From Roseburia hominis (GTDB lineage: Bacteria > Bacillota > Clostridia > Lachnospirales > Lachnospiraceae): 64,000 bases of DNA. The notes beneath the pieces were generated by a model. That model was not told where the DNA came from, did not search any database, and saw nothing but the letters and a program-made list of their open reading frames with translations. Position numbers and translations under genes: made by a program. Location: assembly GCA_040702975.1 (NCBI GenBank), contig CP159990.1, forward strand, positions 310,001-374,000, given 5' to 3'. This document shows, in pieces, positions 40,359 through 51,413 of this stretch (the stretch's first letter is position 1; each line of letters begins with the position of its first letter).

Positions 40359-40387
40359 TTGCAATTCGAAAACCATTCAAGTATAAT
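40359..40387 (+). promoter_or_regulatory. Promoter of the DUF2975-HTH operon
   Basis: -35 TTGCAA (40359-40364) and a perfect -10 TATAAT (40382-40387) with a 17-nt spacer, 43 nt before the start codon. TCGAAAA occurs twice upstream and could be bound by the HTH protein encoded in the operon. Confidence 0.7.
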
Positions 40388-40429
40388 AGAACAAAATCAA
40401 TAATGAATAAAAACTCGGAGGACACTACC

Positions 40430-40882
40430 ATGGAATATGAAAAAATTGCAAAATTTACAAAATGGATTCTTGATTTTATGTTTTTTGCCGGAATCATTGT
40501 TGTGATTACCGTGCCGCTCTGGCTCAAGTTTGGGGGGCTGTACTACTCAAGGGAGATCATGAAGCATTACTGGCTGATGCTGATCGTATTCGTATTATCC
40601 GGTCTGCTTGGAATATTTATCTTGAATGAATTGAGAAAAATGATGAGGACTGTATTGGAACAGAATTGTTTTGTCATGGAGAATGTGCTCAGTTTGAAAA
40701 AAATGGCAAGATATAGTATTGCTATCTCTATATTTTTTGCCATTAAAGTCGCATTTTTTCCTACACCTGCGACCTTGATCATCGTACTTGTATTTTTCAT
40801 AGCTGCACTTTTCAGCCTGGTCCTTTCCTGTGTATTTAAACAGGCCATTGATTACAAAAATGAAAATGATCTTACAATTTAG
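40430..40882 (+). CDS. DUF2975 family membrane protein
   Basis: 150-residue protein with four transmembrane segments (FMFFAGIIVVITVPLWL, YWLMLIVFVLSGLLGIFIL, SIAISIFFAIKVAFF, LIIVLVFFIAALFSLVLSCVF). The middle segment LRKMMRTVLEQNCFVMENVLSLKKMA is characteristic of DUF2975. Start chosen at MEYEKIAKF with CGGAGG eight bases upstream; an ATG nine codons earlier has no site. Its stop is 12 nt before an HTH gene, the common partner of this family. Function unknown; a membrane sensor paired with a small regulator is the usual guess. Confidence 0.83.
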   Translation: MEYEKIAKFTKWILDFMFFAGIIVVITVPLWLKFGGLYYSREIMKHYWLMLIVFVLSGLLGIFILNELRKMMRTVLEQNCFVMENVLSLKKMARYSIAISIFFAIKVAFFPTPATLIIVLVFFIAALFSLVLSCVFKQAIDYKNENDLTI

Positions 40883-40894
40883 GAGGTGAGTCTG

Positions 40895-41110
40895 ATGGCA
40901 ATTATGATAAACTTAGACGTTATGATGGCAAAGAGAAAGATCGGGCTCACGGAGCTTTCCAAAGAAGTAGATATTACGATGGCCAACCTGTCCATATTAA
41001 AAAATAATAAAGCGAAAGCCATTCGATTTACAACGCTGGAAGCAATCTGCAAAGCCCTGGACTGCCAGCCGGGAGATATTCTTGAATATATTCCGGATAG
41101 GGAAAATTAG
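40895..41110 (+). CDS. YozG-like Cro/C1-type helix-turn-helix regulator
   Basis: 71 residues, almost only a helix-turn-helix: MAKRKIGLTELSKEVDITMANLSILKN with the recognition helix and LEAICKALDCQPGDILEY. AGGAGGTGAGTCTG precedes the ATG. The preceding gene encodes its DUF2975 partner, with which it is probably translated from one mRNA. It likely autoregulates the operon; no target is known. Confidence 0.9.
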   Translation: MAIMINLDVMMAKRKIGLTELSKEVDITMANLSILKNNKAKAIRFTTLEAICKALDCQPGDILEYIPDREN

Positions 41111-41211
41111 AAACATTATTATGTCAAATATTATTGATATATTACACTAAGACACCCTTAACAAAAAATAAGCAGAATATATAACCTGATTCAAACGAAA
41201 GGAGACCAAAT

Positions 41212-42864
41212 ATGATGTATGAAATGAATACGAACCCAATCCAATCCCCTACTCCATTACCACCTGCTCCTACTCCCCTTCCCACACCTAAGTTTAACGA
41301 CAGGGAACTAACAATCCGAAATGAAGCCTTTTACTTTATAGGTATCAGCATTCTATACGGTATTCTTTTTACATTCTGCATGTACAAGAATTTATTTGGA
41401 ACAACCTTCTTATTATACGCAGCAGGAACAGTCGGAGTTTTATACTTATTTTCAGAAAAGATTAACTTAAAAGTAAATAAAGAAACTAAAATATACTTCA
41501 TAGAAATTATTTTGTTTGGTTTATCTACATGCATCACTGCGAGTAAATTACTGCAATTTTTTAATTGGTGCTTCGTGATCATGCTTCTCCTTCTGGCGAT
41601 GATCAGCCAGTTTTTTGAAAAAAGGCAGTGGAACCTGGGTTCCTATTTTATCTATCTTGCGAAGTTGTTTTTCTCTACTATAGGTTATACCTTCCTGCCG
41701 GTAAGCGAAGCATTTACCTCTTTAAAATCCAAAAAGAAAGCGGATCATAAGAAAGTAAAACCGGTAATTTTCGGAATAATTGCGGCAGTTTCGGCGTTAT
41801 TTATCATTTTTCCGCTGCTTCTCAGTTCGGATATGATTTTCAGAACTGTATTTGCTAAAATGTTTTCTCCGTTTAACCTGATAGAATCCTTTTCAAATAT
41901 CGATACAGTGATTGGGATTTCTATTACCTTTATCTTTGGTTTTACGCTGATTTACGCCCTTTTCTACGCTTCCTGCCATGCTCAGTATCCAGAGCAGCCA
42001 AATAGAAATATGCCTTATTTTCACCCAATTACAGGCATCACTTTTTCCGGTATCATCGCAGGAATTTACCTTCTGTATTCAGGTATTCAGATCACGTATC
42101 TGTTCATGGGCGCCGGGCTTCCCGCGGGAATCACTTATTCCGAATATGCCCGCTCGGGCTTTTGGCAGCTGATGCTGGTGGCATTTATCAATGTGTGTTT
42201 AGTGCTTGGTTGTATGTATCTGTTTAGTGAAAATAAAGGACTGAAAATCCTTTTGACCGTTATATCATGCTGCACCTATATCATGATCTGTTCAGCGGAC
42301 TGGAGAATGTATCTGTACGTGAAAGCCTATCATCTGACTTTCCTTCGGGTATGCGTATTTTACTCCCTGGTTATTCTGGCAATTCTGATGCTCGGAGTGA
42401 TCATCAGTATCTATGTAAAAAAATTTCCGCTGACACATTATATAATAGGCGTCATTACATGTGGGTATCTGCTGTTTTCCTTCGCTCAGCCGGACTACTG
42501 GATTGCTAAGTATAATGTCAGCCATATCCAGCATATGAACGTCTCTGACCTGGATTATTTGCTCTATGGTCTTTCCTTAGATGCGGTTCCTGCAATCAGT
42601 GAGATTAAAGCTGAACAACTCTCGGGAGAGGGATTTGGTTTTCAAAGCGAAGGTTCACTTATTTATTCAGATATGATTGACAGGCAAAATGACTCATCTA
42701 CGCTTGGAGAGACTATTGTTGCTGAACAAATTAACAGCAATATTTATGATTATTACAGAACGATTTACGATAATAATAAGGATCTGGCTTTCCGCAAAGC
42801 CAATTATTCCAGAATACGCGCAAAGAATATTGCCTATGATAAATTAAAAGAACTGAATAAATAG
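41212..42864 (+). CDS. DUF4173/DUF4153-like multi-pass membrane protein
   Basis: 550 residues. A proline-rich cytoplasmic N-terminus (PTPLPPAPTPLPTPKF) is followed by about 12 transmembrane segments and a soluble C-terminal tail of about 100 residues (SDLDYLLYGLSLDAVPAI ... YDYYRTIYDNNKDLAFRKAN). The arrangement and the LSSDMIFRTVF region recall DUF4173 proteins. Often found near DUF2975/HTH pairs in Firmicutes. Function unknown. AGGAGACC precedes the start. It ends with a good terminator. Confidence 0.75.
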   Translation: MMYEMNTNPIQSPTPLPPAPTPLPTPKFNDRELTIRNEAFYFIGISILYGILFTFCMYKNLFGTTFLLYAAGTVGVLYLFSEKINLKVNKETKIYFIEIILFGLSTCITASKLLQFFNWCFVIMLLLLAMISQFFEKRQWNLGSYFIYLAKLFFSTIGYTFLPVSEAFTSLKSKKKADHKKVKPVIFGIIAAVSALFIIFPLLLSSDMIFRTVFAKMFSPFNLIESFSNIDTVIGISITFIFGFTLIYALFYASCHAQYPEQPNRNMPYFHPITGITFSGIIAGIYLLYSGIQITYLFMGAGLPAGITYSEYARSGFWQLMLVAFINVCLVLGCMYLFSENKGLKILLTVISCCTYIMICSADWRMYLYVKAYHLTFLRVCVFYSLVILAILMLGVIISIYVKKFPLTHYIIGVITCGYLLFSFAQPDYWIAKYNVSHIQHMNVSDLDYLLYGLSLDAVPAISEIKAEQLSGEGFGFQSEGSLIYSDMIDRQNDSSTLGETIVAEQINSNIYDYYRTIYDNNKDLAFRKANYSRIRAKNIAYDKLKELNK

Positions 42865-42936
42865 TTGGCTACTACATTTTGCAAAATCGAAAGAGTAAAC
42901 GTTATAAAAATAGTAATAATTATGTAAAAAGTTAAG

Positions 42937-42964
42937 ACCGAGATGAACGTTCACTAAGATATGC
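42937..42964. repeat. Short dispersed repeat, right copy
   Basis: Partner of 40229-40266, lacking ten central bases. It lies between the DUF4173-like gene and its terminator. Just before it, TAGTAATAATTATGTAAAAAG resembles a segment upstream of the Nudix gene (near 62372). Confidence 0.45.
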
Positions 42965-42980
42965 TTGACAACTTAAATTT

Positions 42981-43040
42981 TCCCAAAGCCATGTTTTTAT
43001 AAAAATATAAAATGCATGGCCTTGGGATTTTTATTTTTTT
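42981..43040 (+). terminator. Terminator of the DUF4173-like gene
   Basis: TCCCAAAGCCATG pairs with CATGGCCTTGGGA (one mismatch) around an A/T-rich loop and is followed by TTTTTATTTTTTT. Confidence 0.9.
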
Positions 43041-43089
43041 ATTTATAGAAGCTATATATAAATCTCATTAACTTATTTACTTTATCTAT

Positions 43090-43118
43090 TTGACACTGTA
43101 TTTCACCGATTATAGAAT
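43090..43118 (+). promoter_or_regulatory. Promoter of the PHP gene
   Basis: Perfect -35 TTGACA (43090-43095), 17-nt spacer, -10 TAGAAT (43113-43118), 33 nt before the TTG start codon. Confidence 0.85.
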
Positions 43119-43151
43119 GGACTTATAATGTAACTACAGGAGGTACCTGCT

Positions 43152-43775
43152 TTGTTTGTTGATATGCATATGCACGAATTAACCTATTCAACGGATAGTT
43201 TTTTAAAGCTGGAAGAAATGGTGGAAATAGCTAAAAAGAAGGGACTTGGCGGAATCTGTATCACCGATCATGACAGCATGGGACTTCGTGATTACGCCGC
43301 TGAATATAGTAAAAAGACCGGATTTCCTATTTTTACCGGTATTGAATTCTACTCTCTTCAAGGAGATATTCTGGCATTCGGAATCGATGACTATCCAAGA
43401 GAACGCATTGGTGCTCAGGATTTCATTGATCAGGTTCGTGCGCAGGGTGGTATCACGATCAGTGCTCACCCGTTCCGTAATAACAGACGCGGCCTGGAGG
43501 AACATCTGGATATCGTGCAGGGATTAGATGGAATCGAAGTGCTTAATGGAAGTACGCTCCCTGATGCAACTGCAAAGGCAGAGGAATATGCAAAAAAACT
43601 GGGACTTGCCGCTACCGGCGCGAGCGACTGCCATGTACCGGATAAGGTAGGCGTATATGCTACCTATTTTCCAAATGAAATACGAACGATGGACGAGCTT
43701 ATTAAAGCTGTCAGAAATCATGAATGTCAGCCGGCATATTATAAAGATGGAATATATCATATTTATAAATTTTAA
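43152..43775 (+). CDS. PHP domain metal-dependent phosphoesterase
   Basis: 207-residue protein with the four PHP motifs: DMHMHELTYS, ITDHDSMG, ISAHPFRNN and ASDCHVPDKVG, whose His/Asp residues bind two or three metals. Small stand-alone PHP proteins hydrolyse phosphoesters such as 3',5'-bisphosphates or histidinol phosphate. The short length argues against DNA polymerase-type roles. The start codon is TTG, supported by AGGAGG eight bases upstream; no ATG fits better. Monocistronic, with promoter and terminator visible. Confidence 0.9.
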   Translation: MFVDMHMHELTYSTDSFLKLEEMVEIAKKKGLGGICITDHDSMGLRDYAAEYSKKTGFPIFTGIEFYSLQGDILAFGIDDYPRERIGAQDFIDQVRAQGGITISAHPFRNNRRGLEEHLDIVQGLDGIEVLNGSTLPDATAKAEEYAKKLGLAATGASDCHVPDKVGVYATYFPNEIRTMDELIKAVRNHECQPAYYKDGIYHIYKF

Positions 43776-43808
43776 ACTTTATAATGACACAGACCTTTGA
43801 GAAAATGG

Positions 43809-43839
43809 GCGGCAAAGTATAAAAACTCTGCCGCTTTTT
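43809..43839 (+). terminator. Terminator of the PHP gene
   Basis: Stem GCGGCA/TGCCGC with a 14-nt loop followed by TTTTT, 34 nt past the stop codon. Confidence 0.88.
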
Positions 43840-43858
43840 CAATTCCAAGCATACCTGA

Positions 43859-43881
43859 AATAAGGTCTACCGGACCTTATT
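43859..43881. terminator. Hairpin, possible terminator of the small membrane-protein gene
   Basis: Perfect 9-bp stem AATAAGGTC/GACCTTATT with a 5-nt loop between convergent genes, followed by TTGG on the plus strand and TTCAGG on the minus strand. It may serve the minus-strand gene ending at 43924. Confidence 0.5.
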
Positions 43882-43923
43882 TTGGTCTTGAAAATATTCT
43901 ATCATTTTATTAAGATTTCCCAT

Positions 43924-44163
43924 TTATTCAACATTATTAAAAATTTCAAAGCCTAATATCTCTATAATAAATCCATCATCGTATGGTTTTACCTTTCCCT
44001 CCTTCTCCATTTCTTCTTCTGTAATAAGTGAATGAACCTTTGAAATTTTATATGACAGTGATTTATATTCCACAGTACCTCCATCTTTTAGTTGGTGTCT
44101 TATTGGAAATAATAAAATTAACAAAATAATTATTATAACTACTATGGCTAACTTCTTTTTCAT
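43924..44163 (-). CDS. Small membrane-anchored protein of unknown function
   Basis: 79 residues. A basic N-terminus and one hydrophobic helix (LAIVVIIIILLILLF) are followed by a short extracytoplasmic domain (KDGGTVEYKSLSYKISKVHSL ... EILGFEIFNNVE). The VEYKSLSYKISKVHSL segment resembles small lipid- or wall-associated Firmicute proteins that I cannot name. Start at MKKKLAIVV; AAAGGTAG lies about ten bases before it. A TTG seven codons earlier is an alternative. Between the PHP gene and gyrA. Confidence 0.65.
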   Translation of the reverse strand: MKKKLAIVVIIIILLILLFPIRHQLKDGGTVEYKSLSYKISKVHSLITEEEMEKEGKVKPYDDGFIIEILGFEIFNNVE

Positions 44164-44202
44164 AGTGGCGCATCTACCTTTCAAATTATCTCATTTCTGT
44201 TA

Positions 44203-44245
44203 AAAAAATGGTCCATCAAAAAATACGATTGATGAACCATTTTTT
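44203..44245. terminator. Bidirectional terminator after gyrA
   Basis: AAAAAATGGTCCATCAA and TTGATGAACCATTTTTT pair with one mismatch, giving a T-tract on both strands. 17 nt past the gyrA stop codon. Confidence 0.9.
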
Positions 44246-44261
44246 AACCTATTCTTTAAAT

Positions 44262-46799
44262 CTACTCTTTTTCTTCCGTTTCTTCCACGCTGATTTCCGT
44301 TTCATCTTCTACTGCATTCTCCGTCTCAGAAACCTCAGCTTCTCCTTCCAGTTCTTTCGAAGCATGGCGTACCTTTGCGATACTTGCCACTTCCTCTTTC
44401 TCCTTCAAATTAATCAGCTTCACACCGGAAGTAATTCTTCCCAGCAGGGAAATTCCCTTACATTCCATACGGATCACGATACCGTCCGTGTTGATGATCA
44501 TGATCTCATCTTCTACATTGACCGCTTTCGCGCCGACGACATTACCTGTCTTTTCCGTGATCTTGTAGCATTTTACGCCTTTTCCGCCACGATTTTGTGC
44601 TGTAAACTCTTCCATACCGGTACGTTTACCCATACCCTTTTCTGATACGATAAGTAAGTCTTCTCCCTGCACATCGAGCTGCATCGCTACCACTTCATCG
44701 CGGTCACTCAAATTCATTCCGCGGACTCCCATAGAAGTTCTTCCCGTAGCGCGGACGTCGCTTTCATGGAACCGGATACATTGTCCATATTTGGTGACAA
44801 GGATAATATCTCTGTCATTATCCGTGAATTTTACTTCGATCAATTCATCATCTTCGCGAAGAGTGATTGCCGCAAGTCCGGTCTTTCTCACATTTGCATA
44901 TTCACAGATCGGAGTCTTCTTCACCAGACCCTTTCTGGTGGCCATAAACAGGTATTCTCCGTCTTTATATTCCTTGATCGGAATCATCGCCGTAATCTTC
45001 TCATCCGGCATAAGCTGCAACAGGTTGATGATCGCCGTTCCTCTTGACGTTCTTCCCGCTTCCGGAATCTCATAAGCCTTCAGGCGGTATACACGTCCGG
45101 TACTGGTGAAGAACATGATATACTGGTGCGTATTCGTCATGAATAACTCTTCTACATAATCCTCTTCCAGAGTCTGCATTCCTTTGATTCCTTTGCCGCC
45201 ACGATTCTGGCTCTTAAAGGTATCGTTGCTCATACGTTTAATATAACCCAGCTTCGTCATGGTGATCACAACGTCTTCCTTTGGAATCAGATCTTCCATG
45301 GTGATATCAAACTCGTCGAATCCGATGGCAGTTCTTCTCTCGTCGCCATATTTCTCTGCGATGATCAGGATTTCTTCCTTGATCACGCCGAGAAGCAGTT
45401 TTCTGTCAGCAAGAATTGCTTTTAACTCGTCGATTCGTTTCATAAGCTCGGCATATTCTGCTTCCAGCTTCTCCCTTTCCAGACCGGTGAGTGCTCTCAG
45501 ACGCATATCGACGATTGCCTGAGCCTGTACTTCTGAAAGCTCGAACCGCTTCATCAACTCTTCTTTGGCGATCTGAACCGTCTTGGAACCGCGGATAATG
45601 CGAATTACTTCGTCAATGTGATCCAGCGCGATCAATAACCCTTCCAAAATATGGGCGCGTTCCTCCGCCTTATTCAGCTCATACTTTGTACGTCTGGTCA
45701 CGACGTCTTCCTGATGAGCCAGATAATGATTCAGAATCTCCATAATGTTCATGACTTTTGGCTCATTATTTACCAGAGCCAGCATGATCACGCCAAAGGT
45801 ATCCTGAAGCTGTGTATGTTTATATAACTGATTCAAAACAACATTTGGATTTACATCACGCCTGAGTTCAATGCAGACACGCATACCCTCACGGCTGGAC
45901 TGATCGCTCAGATCCGTGATTCCGTCGATTTTTTTATCTCTTACCAGCTCTGCGATCTTCTCGATCAAACGCGCTTTATTTACCAGATACGGAAGCTCCG
46001 TCACTACGATCCGGTTCTTGCCGTTTGCCATAGGCTCGATATTTGTCACGGCCCGCACACGAATCTTACCGCGGCCTGTCCGGTACGCTTCCTCGATTCC
46101 CCTCGTTCCCAGAATCGTTGCACCTGTGGGGAAATCCGGACCTTTTACAATCTGCATGATTTCCTCAATGGTTGTCTCCTCTTTATCTGCGATCTGATCA
46201 TCGATGATCTTCACCACCGCGCCAATGACTTCCCGCAGATTATGAGGCGGAATATTGGTAGCCATACCCACCGCAATACCGGAAGCTCCATTTACCAGAA
46301 GATTAGGAAACCTTGCCGGAAGTACGGCCGGTTCTTTCTCCGTCTCATCAAAGTTCGGGTTAAAATCGACCGTATTTTTATTGATATCCGCCGTCATTTC
46401 CATGGAAATCTTGCTTAAACGCGCCTCTGTATAACGCATGGCAGCCGCGCCGTCCCCATCTACCGAACCAAAGTTTCCATGACCGTCTACCAGTACATAA
46501 CGGGTAGACCACTCCTGCGCCATATTGACCAAAGCTCCGTAAATGGAACTGTCTCCGTGGGGGTGATATTTACCCATGGTATCGCCGACAATACGCGCAC
46601 ACTTACGATGCGGTTTGTCAGGACCATTATTTAACTCAATCATAGAATAAAGAATTCTTCTCTGTACCGGTTTTAGACCATCTCTTACATCGGGGAGCGC
46701 CCTCGATGCGATAACACTCATGGCATAATCGATATAGGATTCTTCCATCGTTTTTTTCAAATCCACTTCCTGGATCTTATCAAAGATATTATCCTCCAT
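44262..46799 (-). CDS. gyrA: DNA gyrase subunit A
   Basis: 845-residue breakage-reunion subunit of gyrase. The N-terminus has [19 protein letters not shown], the catalytic tyrosine is in [11 protein letters not shown] (about residue 124), and the GyrA box reads QNRGGKG, echoed once more near the C-terminus. The C-terminal beta-pinwheel repeats are complete and end in an acidic tail ([22 protein letters not shown]). With GyrB it introduces negative supercoils. It lies 25 nt after gyrB in the usual origin-proximal order, with GGAGAT before the start. Confidence 0.98.
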   Translation of the reverse strand: MEDNIFDKIQEVDLKKTMEESYIDYAMSVIASRALPDVRDGLKPVQRRILYSMIELNNGPDKPHRKCARIVGDTMGKYHPHGDSSIYGALVNMAQEWSTRYVLVDGHGNFGSVDGDGAAAMRYTEARLSKISMEMTADINKNTVDFNPNFDETEKEPAVLPARFPNLLVNGASGIAVGMATNIPPHNLREVIGAVVKIIDDQIADKEETTIEEIMQIVKGPDFPTGATILGTRGIEEAYRTGRGKIRVRAVTNIEPMANGKNRIVVTELPYLVNKARLIEKIAELVRDKKIDGITDLSDQSSREGMRVCIELRRDVNPNVVLNQLYKHTQLQDTFGVIMLALVNNEPKVMNIMEILNHYLAHQEDVVTRRTKYELNKAEERAHILEGLLIALDHIDEVIRIIRGSKTVQIAKEELMKRFELSEVQAQAIVDMRLRALTGLEREKLEAEYAELMKRIDELKAILADRKLLLGVIKEEILIIAEKYGDERRTAIGFDEFDITMEDLIPKEDVVITMTKLGYIKRMSNDTFKSQNRGGKGIKGMQTLEEDYVEELFMTNTHQYIMFFTSTGRVYRLKAYEIPEAGRTSRGTAIINLLQLMPDEKITAMIPIKEYKDGEYLFMATRKGLVKKTPICEYANVRKTGLAAITLREDDELIEVKFTDNDRDIILVTKYGQCIRFHESDVRATGRTSMGVRGMNLSDRDEVVAMQLDVQGEDLLIVSEKGMGKRTGMEEFTAQNRGGKGVKCYKITEKTGNVVGAKAVNVEDEIMIINTDGIVIRMECKGISLLGRITSGVKLINLKEKEEVASIAKVRHASKELEGEAEVSETENAVEDETEISVEETEEKE

Positions 46800-46824
46800 C
46801 GTTTATCTCCTTTATTTTTACTAA

Positions 46825-48771
<1,947 letters not shown>

Positions 48772-48784
48772 TTAACTGTTAAAC

Positions 48785-49876
48785 TTACTCTCCCACCGGT
48801 TCCGTGACATGTCCGGCCTGGACATGAAAAACCTTATTGACGGAAAACCGATGATTGACAAACTCGTCCAATCCGGTACAGGTTATCAAGGTCTGAATAT
48901 CTCCTATACTCTCCAATAAATAGTTTTGCCTGTGTTTGTCCAGTTCAGACAACACATCATCTAATAAAAGAACCGGCGTATCCCGTATGATCTTCTTTAC
49001 AAGCTCAATCTCCGACAGCTTCAGCGACAAAGCCGCCGTTCTTTGCTGCCCCTGGGAGCCAAACTTGCGGATATCAAGATCTCCCACCTTAAAACAGATG
49101 TCGTCCCTGTGCGGGCCGGCCGAAGTGCTTTTCATACGGATATCTCTTTCCCTGTTCCTAAGCAGCGCCTGCTCCAGAGAACAAACTCCGCAGCCCGATT
49201 CATAAGACAACCGGATCCGCTCTCTTCCACCGGTCAATTTGTGGTGGATATGGTAAATGATTTCATTTACCTCATCTATGAACTGCCTTCTTCTTGTAAT
49301 AATTTTGTTCCCATATGTGACAAGCTGCATATCCCACACGTCCAGAGTATCGATCAGATGCTCGTCATAGTACGCATCTTTTAAGAGCTTATTTCTCTGG
49401 TTAATAATCCGGTTATAGCTTGAGAGATCTTTTAAATACACCTTGTCAAGCTGCGACAATTCCAGGTCCATAAAACGCCTTCTCTCGGAGGGTCCATTCT
49501 TGATGATGTTCAGGTCCTCAGGAGAAAAAAACACAAAATTCATCAGCCCGAATAGTTCACTTGCTCTTCGAATCGGGACCTTATTGATCGCGATTCCCTT
49601 CGGGCTGTTCTTTTTCAAATGCATATCAATCTGCCAGGGAACCCCCTTCTTCTCAATCTGTGCCTCAATATGAGACTCCTCACATTCGAACCTTATCAAA
49701 TCCCTGTCCTTGGTCCCTCTGTGTGATTTTGTCGTTCCCGACAGATATACTGCTTCCAGTATATTCGTTTTTCCCTGGGCGTTATCGCCATAAAAAATAT
49801 TGGTGGCTTTATCAAATTCAATATGCTGAAATTCATAATTTCTATAATCTTTTATTTTTAATGATTTGATAATCAT
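48785..49876 (-). CDS. recF: DNA replication and repair protein RecF
   Basis: 363-residue SMC-like ATPase that loads recombination proteins at gaps. Walker A in FYGDNAQGKTNILEAV (about residue 30), signature SQGQQRTAALSLKLSE, Walker B LLLDDVLSELD. I place the start at MIIKSLKIKDYRNYEF; the GTG two codons earlier is an alternative. It follows the S4-domain gene by 12 nt in the standard dnaA-dnaN-S4-recF-gyrBA order. Confidence 0.97.
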   Translation of the reverse strand: MIIKSLKIKDYRNYEFQHIEFDKATNIFYGDNAQGKTNILEAVYLSGTTKSHRGTKDRDLIRFECEESHIEAQIEKKGVPWQIDMHLKKNSPKGIAINKVPIRRASELFGLMNFVFFSPEDLNIIKNGPSERRRFMDLELSQLDKVYLKDLSSYNRIINQRNKLLKDAYYDEHLIDTLDVWDMQLVTYGNKIITRRRQFIDEVNEIIYHIHHKLTGGRERIRLSYESGCGVCSLEQALLRNRERDIRMKSTSAGPHRDDICFKVGDLDIRKFGSQGQQRTAALSLKLSEIELVKKIIRDTPVLLLDDVLSELDKHRQNYLLESIGDIQTLITCTGLDEFVNHRFSVNKVFHVQAGHVTEPVGE

Positions 49877-49888
49877 AACCACACCAGC

Positions 49889-50098
49889 TTATTTTTCAAT
49901 TTTAATCTCTTCCCCGTCGAAGGATACCACGTCGCCCTCATAGAGCTTCCTGCCCCGTCTGGTGTCGACCTCTCCATTGACCTTCACAAGTCCGTCTACG
50001 ATGACCTGTTTTGCCTCTACGCCGGAAGAAACCAGGCCGGCAGCCTTGATTGCCTGACCCAGTTTAATGAACTCTTCCCTTAAATGAATTGTATACAT
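49889..50098 (-). CDS. S4-domain RNA-binding protein (YaaA/YbcJ type)
   Basis: 69-residue single S4 domain: EFIKLGQAIKAAGLVSSGVEAKQVIVDG, VNGEVDTRRGRKLYEGD. This small protein is nearly always found between dnaN and recF in Firmicutes. RNA binding is inferred from the fold; its role is not known. 12 nt before recF and 19 nt after dnaN, with GAGGGATAGATT ahead of the start. Confidence 0.93.
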   Translation of the reverse strand: MYTIHLREEFIKLGQAIKAAGLVSSGVEAKQVIVDGLVKVNGEVDTRRGRKLYEGDVVSFDGEEIKIEK

Positions 50099-50117
50099 AA
50101 TCTATCCCTCTATCTGT

Positions 50118-51230
50118 TTACGCGATTCCGTTGAAGTTGACCGGAAGAATCAGGTAAATGTAACTCTCCTTCTCATCTTTGATGAAACAGGGCGCTTTTG
50201 CATTCATGAAATACAGATCCACCTCTTCATCGTCAATGACGCGGAGCGCATCAATCAAAAACTTAGGATTAAAACCGATCAGAAGGTCCTTCCCGTCTTT
50301 TGTAATCATAATCTCTTCGTCCATCGTTCCAAGCTGAGACTTAATCTTAAGCTCCATCAGCTCGTCCGTGATATGAATGATGATCGGTTTTTTATCTCCT
50401 TCTTTTACCAGCAGGGTCGCTCTGTCGATACAGCTAAGCATCTCTTTTTTGTTAATGCGCACCTTCGTCTCATAATCGTTCGAGAGCATCTGATCAATTC
50501 GGAAATATTCTCCCTCAATCAATCTGGACACAACGACTGTCTGGTCAAATTCAAAAACGATATGATTATTTGTAAAATATAAGTTTACGTCATTATCGAC
50601 TTCGCCGGAAAGAATCTTGCTCACCTCAATCAAAGTCTTTCCAGGAACTACGACCTTCCTGGGATCATAAGAAGACTTTAACTCGATCTTGCGAATGGAG
50701 ATTCTATGACCGTCCAGAGAAACGACCCTCAGAATATCTCCGTCCATCTCAAAAAGCTCACCGCTCATTAATTTATTGCTGTCATTGTCTGCAATAGAGA
50801 AAATAGTCTGTCTTATCACTTCTTTTAAAGTAAATTGTGAAACAATAACAGGTTCGTCTCGCTCAATATAAGGCAGGTAAGAAAAATCTTCCCCTGACTT
50901 ACCCGAAATATTAAATTTGGCTTTCTCACAGGTAATGAGAGTCTGAAGACTGCTCGGATCTGCTTCAATAACAATCTCATTATCCGGCAGCTTTCTTACA
51001 ATGTCGGAAAAGATTCTGGCGTCCAACGCAATAAGTCCTTTCCGATCAATCGTTCCTTCAATCACTGTCTCGATACCAAGTTCCATATCATTTGCAGTCA
51101 GCTTAATGATATGGGTGGTAGCATCGATCAGGATACATTCTAATATCGGCATAGTCGTCTTTGTAGGTACGGCTTTTGAGACAATGCTGACGCCTTTTAC
51201 AAGATCTGACTTTTGACATCTGATTTTCAT
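50118..51230 (-). CDS. dnaN: DNA polymerase III sliding clamp (beta subunit)
   Basis: 370-residue clamp beginning MKIRCQKSDLVKGVSIVSKAV and ending in LILPVNFNG, with three repeated clamp domains; TMPILECILIDA and SGKSGEDFSYLP are typical. It encircles DNA and tethers polymerase and repair factors. AAGGAG precedes the start. Separated from dnaA by 183 nt containing DnaA boxes, which probably regulate it. Confidence 0.98.
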   Translation of the reverse strand: MKIRCQKSDLVKGVSIVSKAVPTKTTMPILECILIDATTHIIKLTANDMELGIETVIEGTIDRKGLIALDARIFSDIVRKLPDNEIVIEADPSSLQTLITCEKAKFNISGKSGEDFSYLPYIERDEPVIVSQFTLKEVIRQTIFSIADNDSNKLMSGELFEMDGDILRVVSLDGHRISIRKIELKSSYDPRKVVVPGKTLIEVSKILSGEVDNDVNLYFTNNHIVFEFDQTVVVSRLIEGEYFRIDQMLSNDYETKVRINKKEMLSCIDRATLLVKEGDKKPIIIHITDELMELKIKSQLGTMDEEIMITKDGKDLLIGFNPKFLIDALRVIDDEEVDLYFMNAKAPCFIKDEKESYIYLILPVNFNGIA

Positions 51231-51413
51231 AATGTGTATAACTCCTTTCGAGGTGCAATATAAATAAATATATTAAAAATTATCCGCCTTATCCTTAATA
51301 GGGGGTGTGGATATGTGGATAAGTACTTGAACCCCTTAAAAACAGAGGGATTCAGAAATGGATAAGCCTGTTAATATCTTAAGAATTAACTGTTTAAGCC
51401 GTTGGGAAAACTT
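51231..51413. other. dnaA-dnaN intergenic part of the origin (DnaA-box cluster)
   Basis: It contains a perfect DnaA box TGTGGATAA at 51314-51322 directly abutted by TGTGGATAT at 51306-51314. Weaker relatives are ATGGATAA near 51359-51366 and TTATCCGCC / TTATCCTTA near 51281-51297. This corresponds to the incC half of bipartite Firmicute origins and carries the dnaN leader. Confidence 0.7.
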
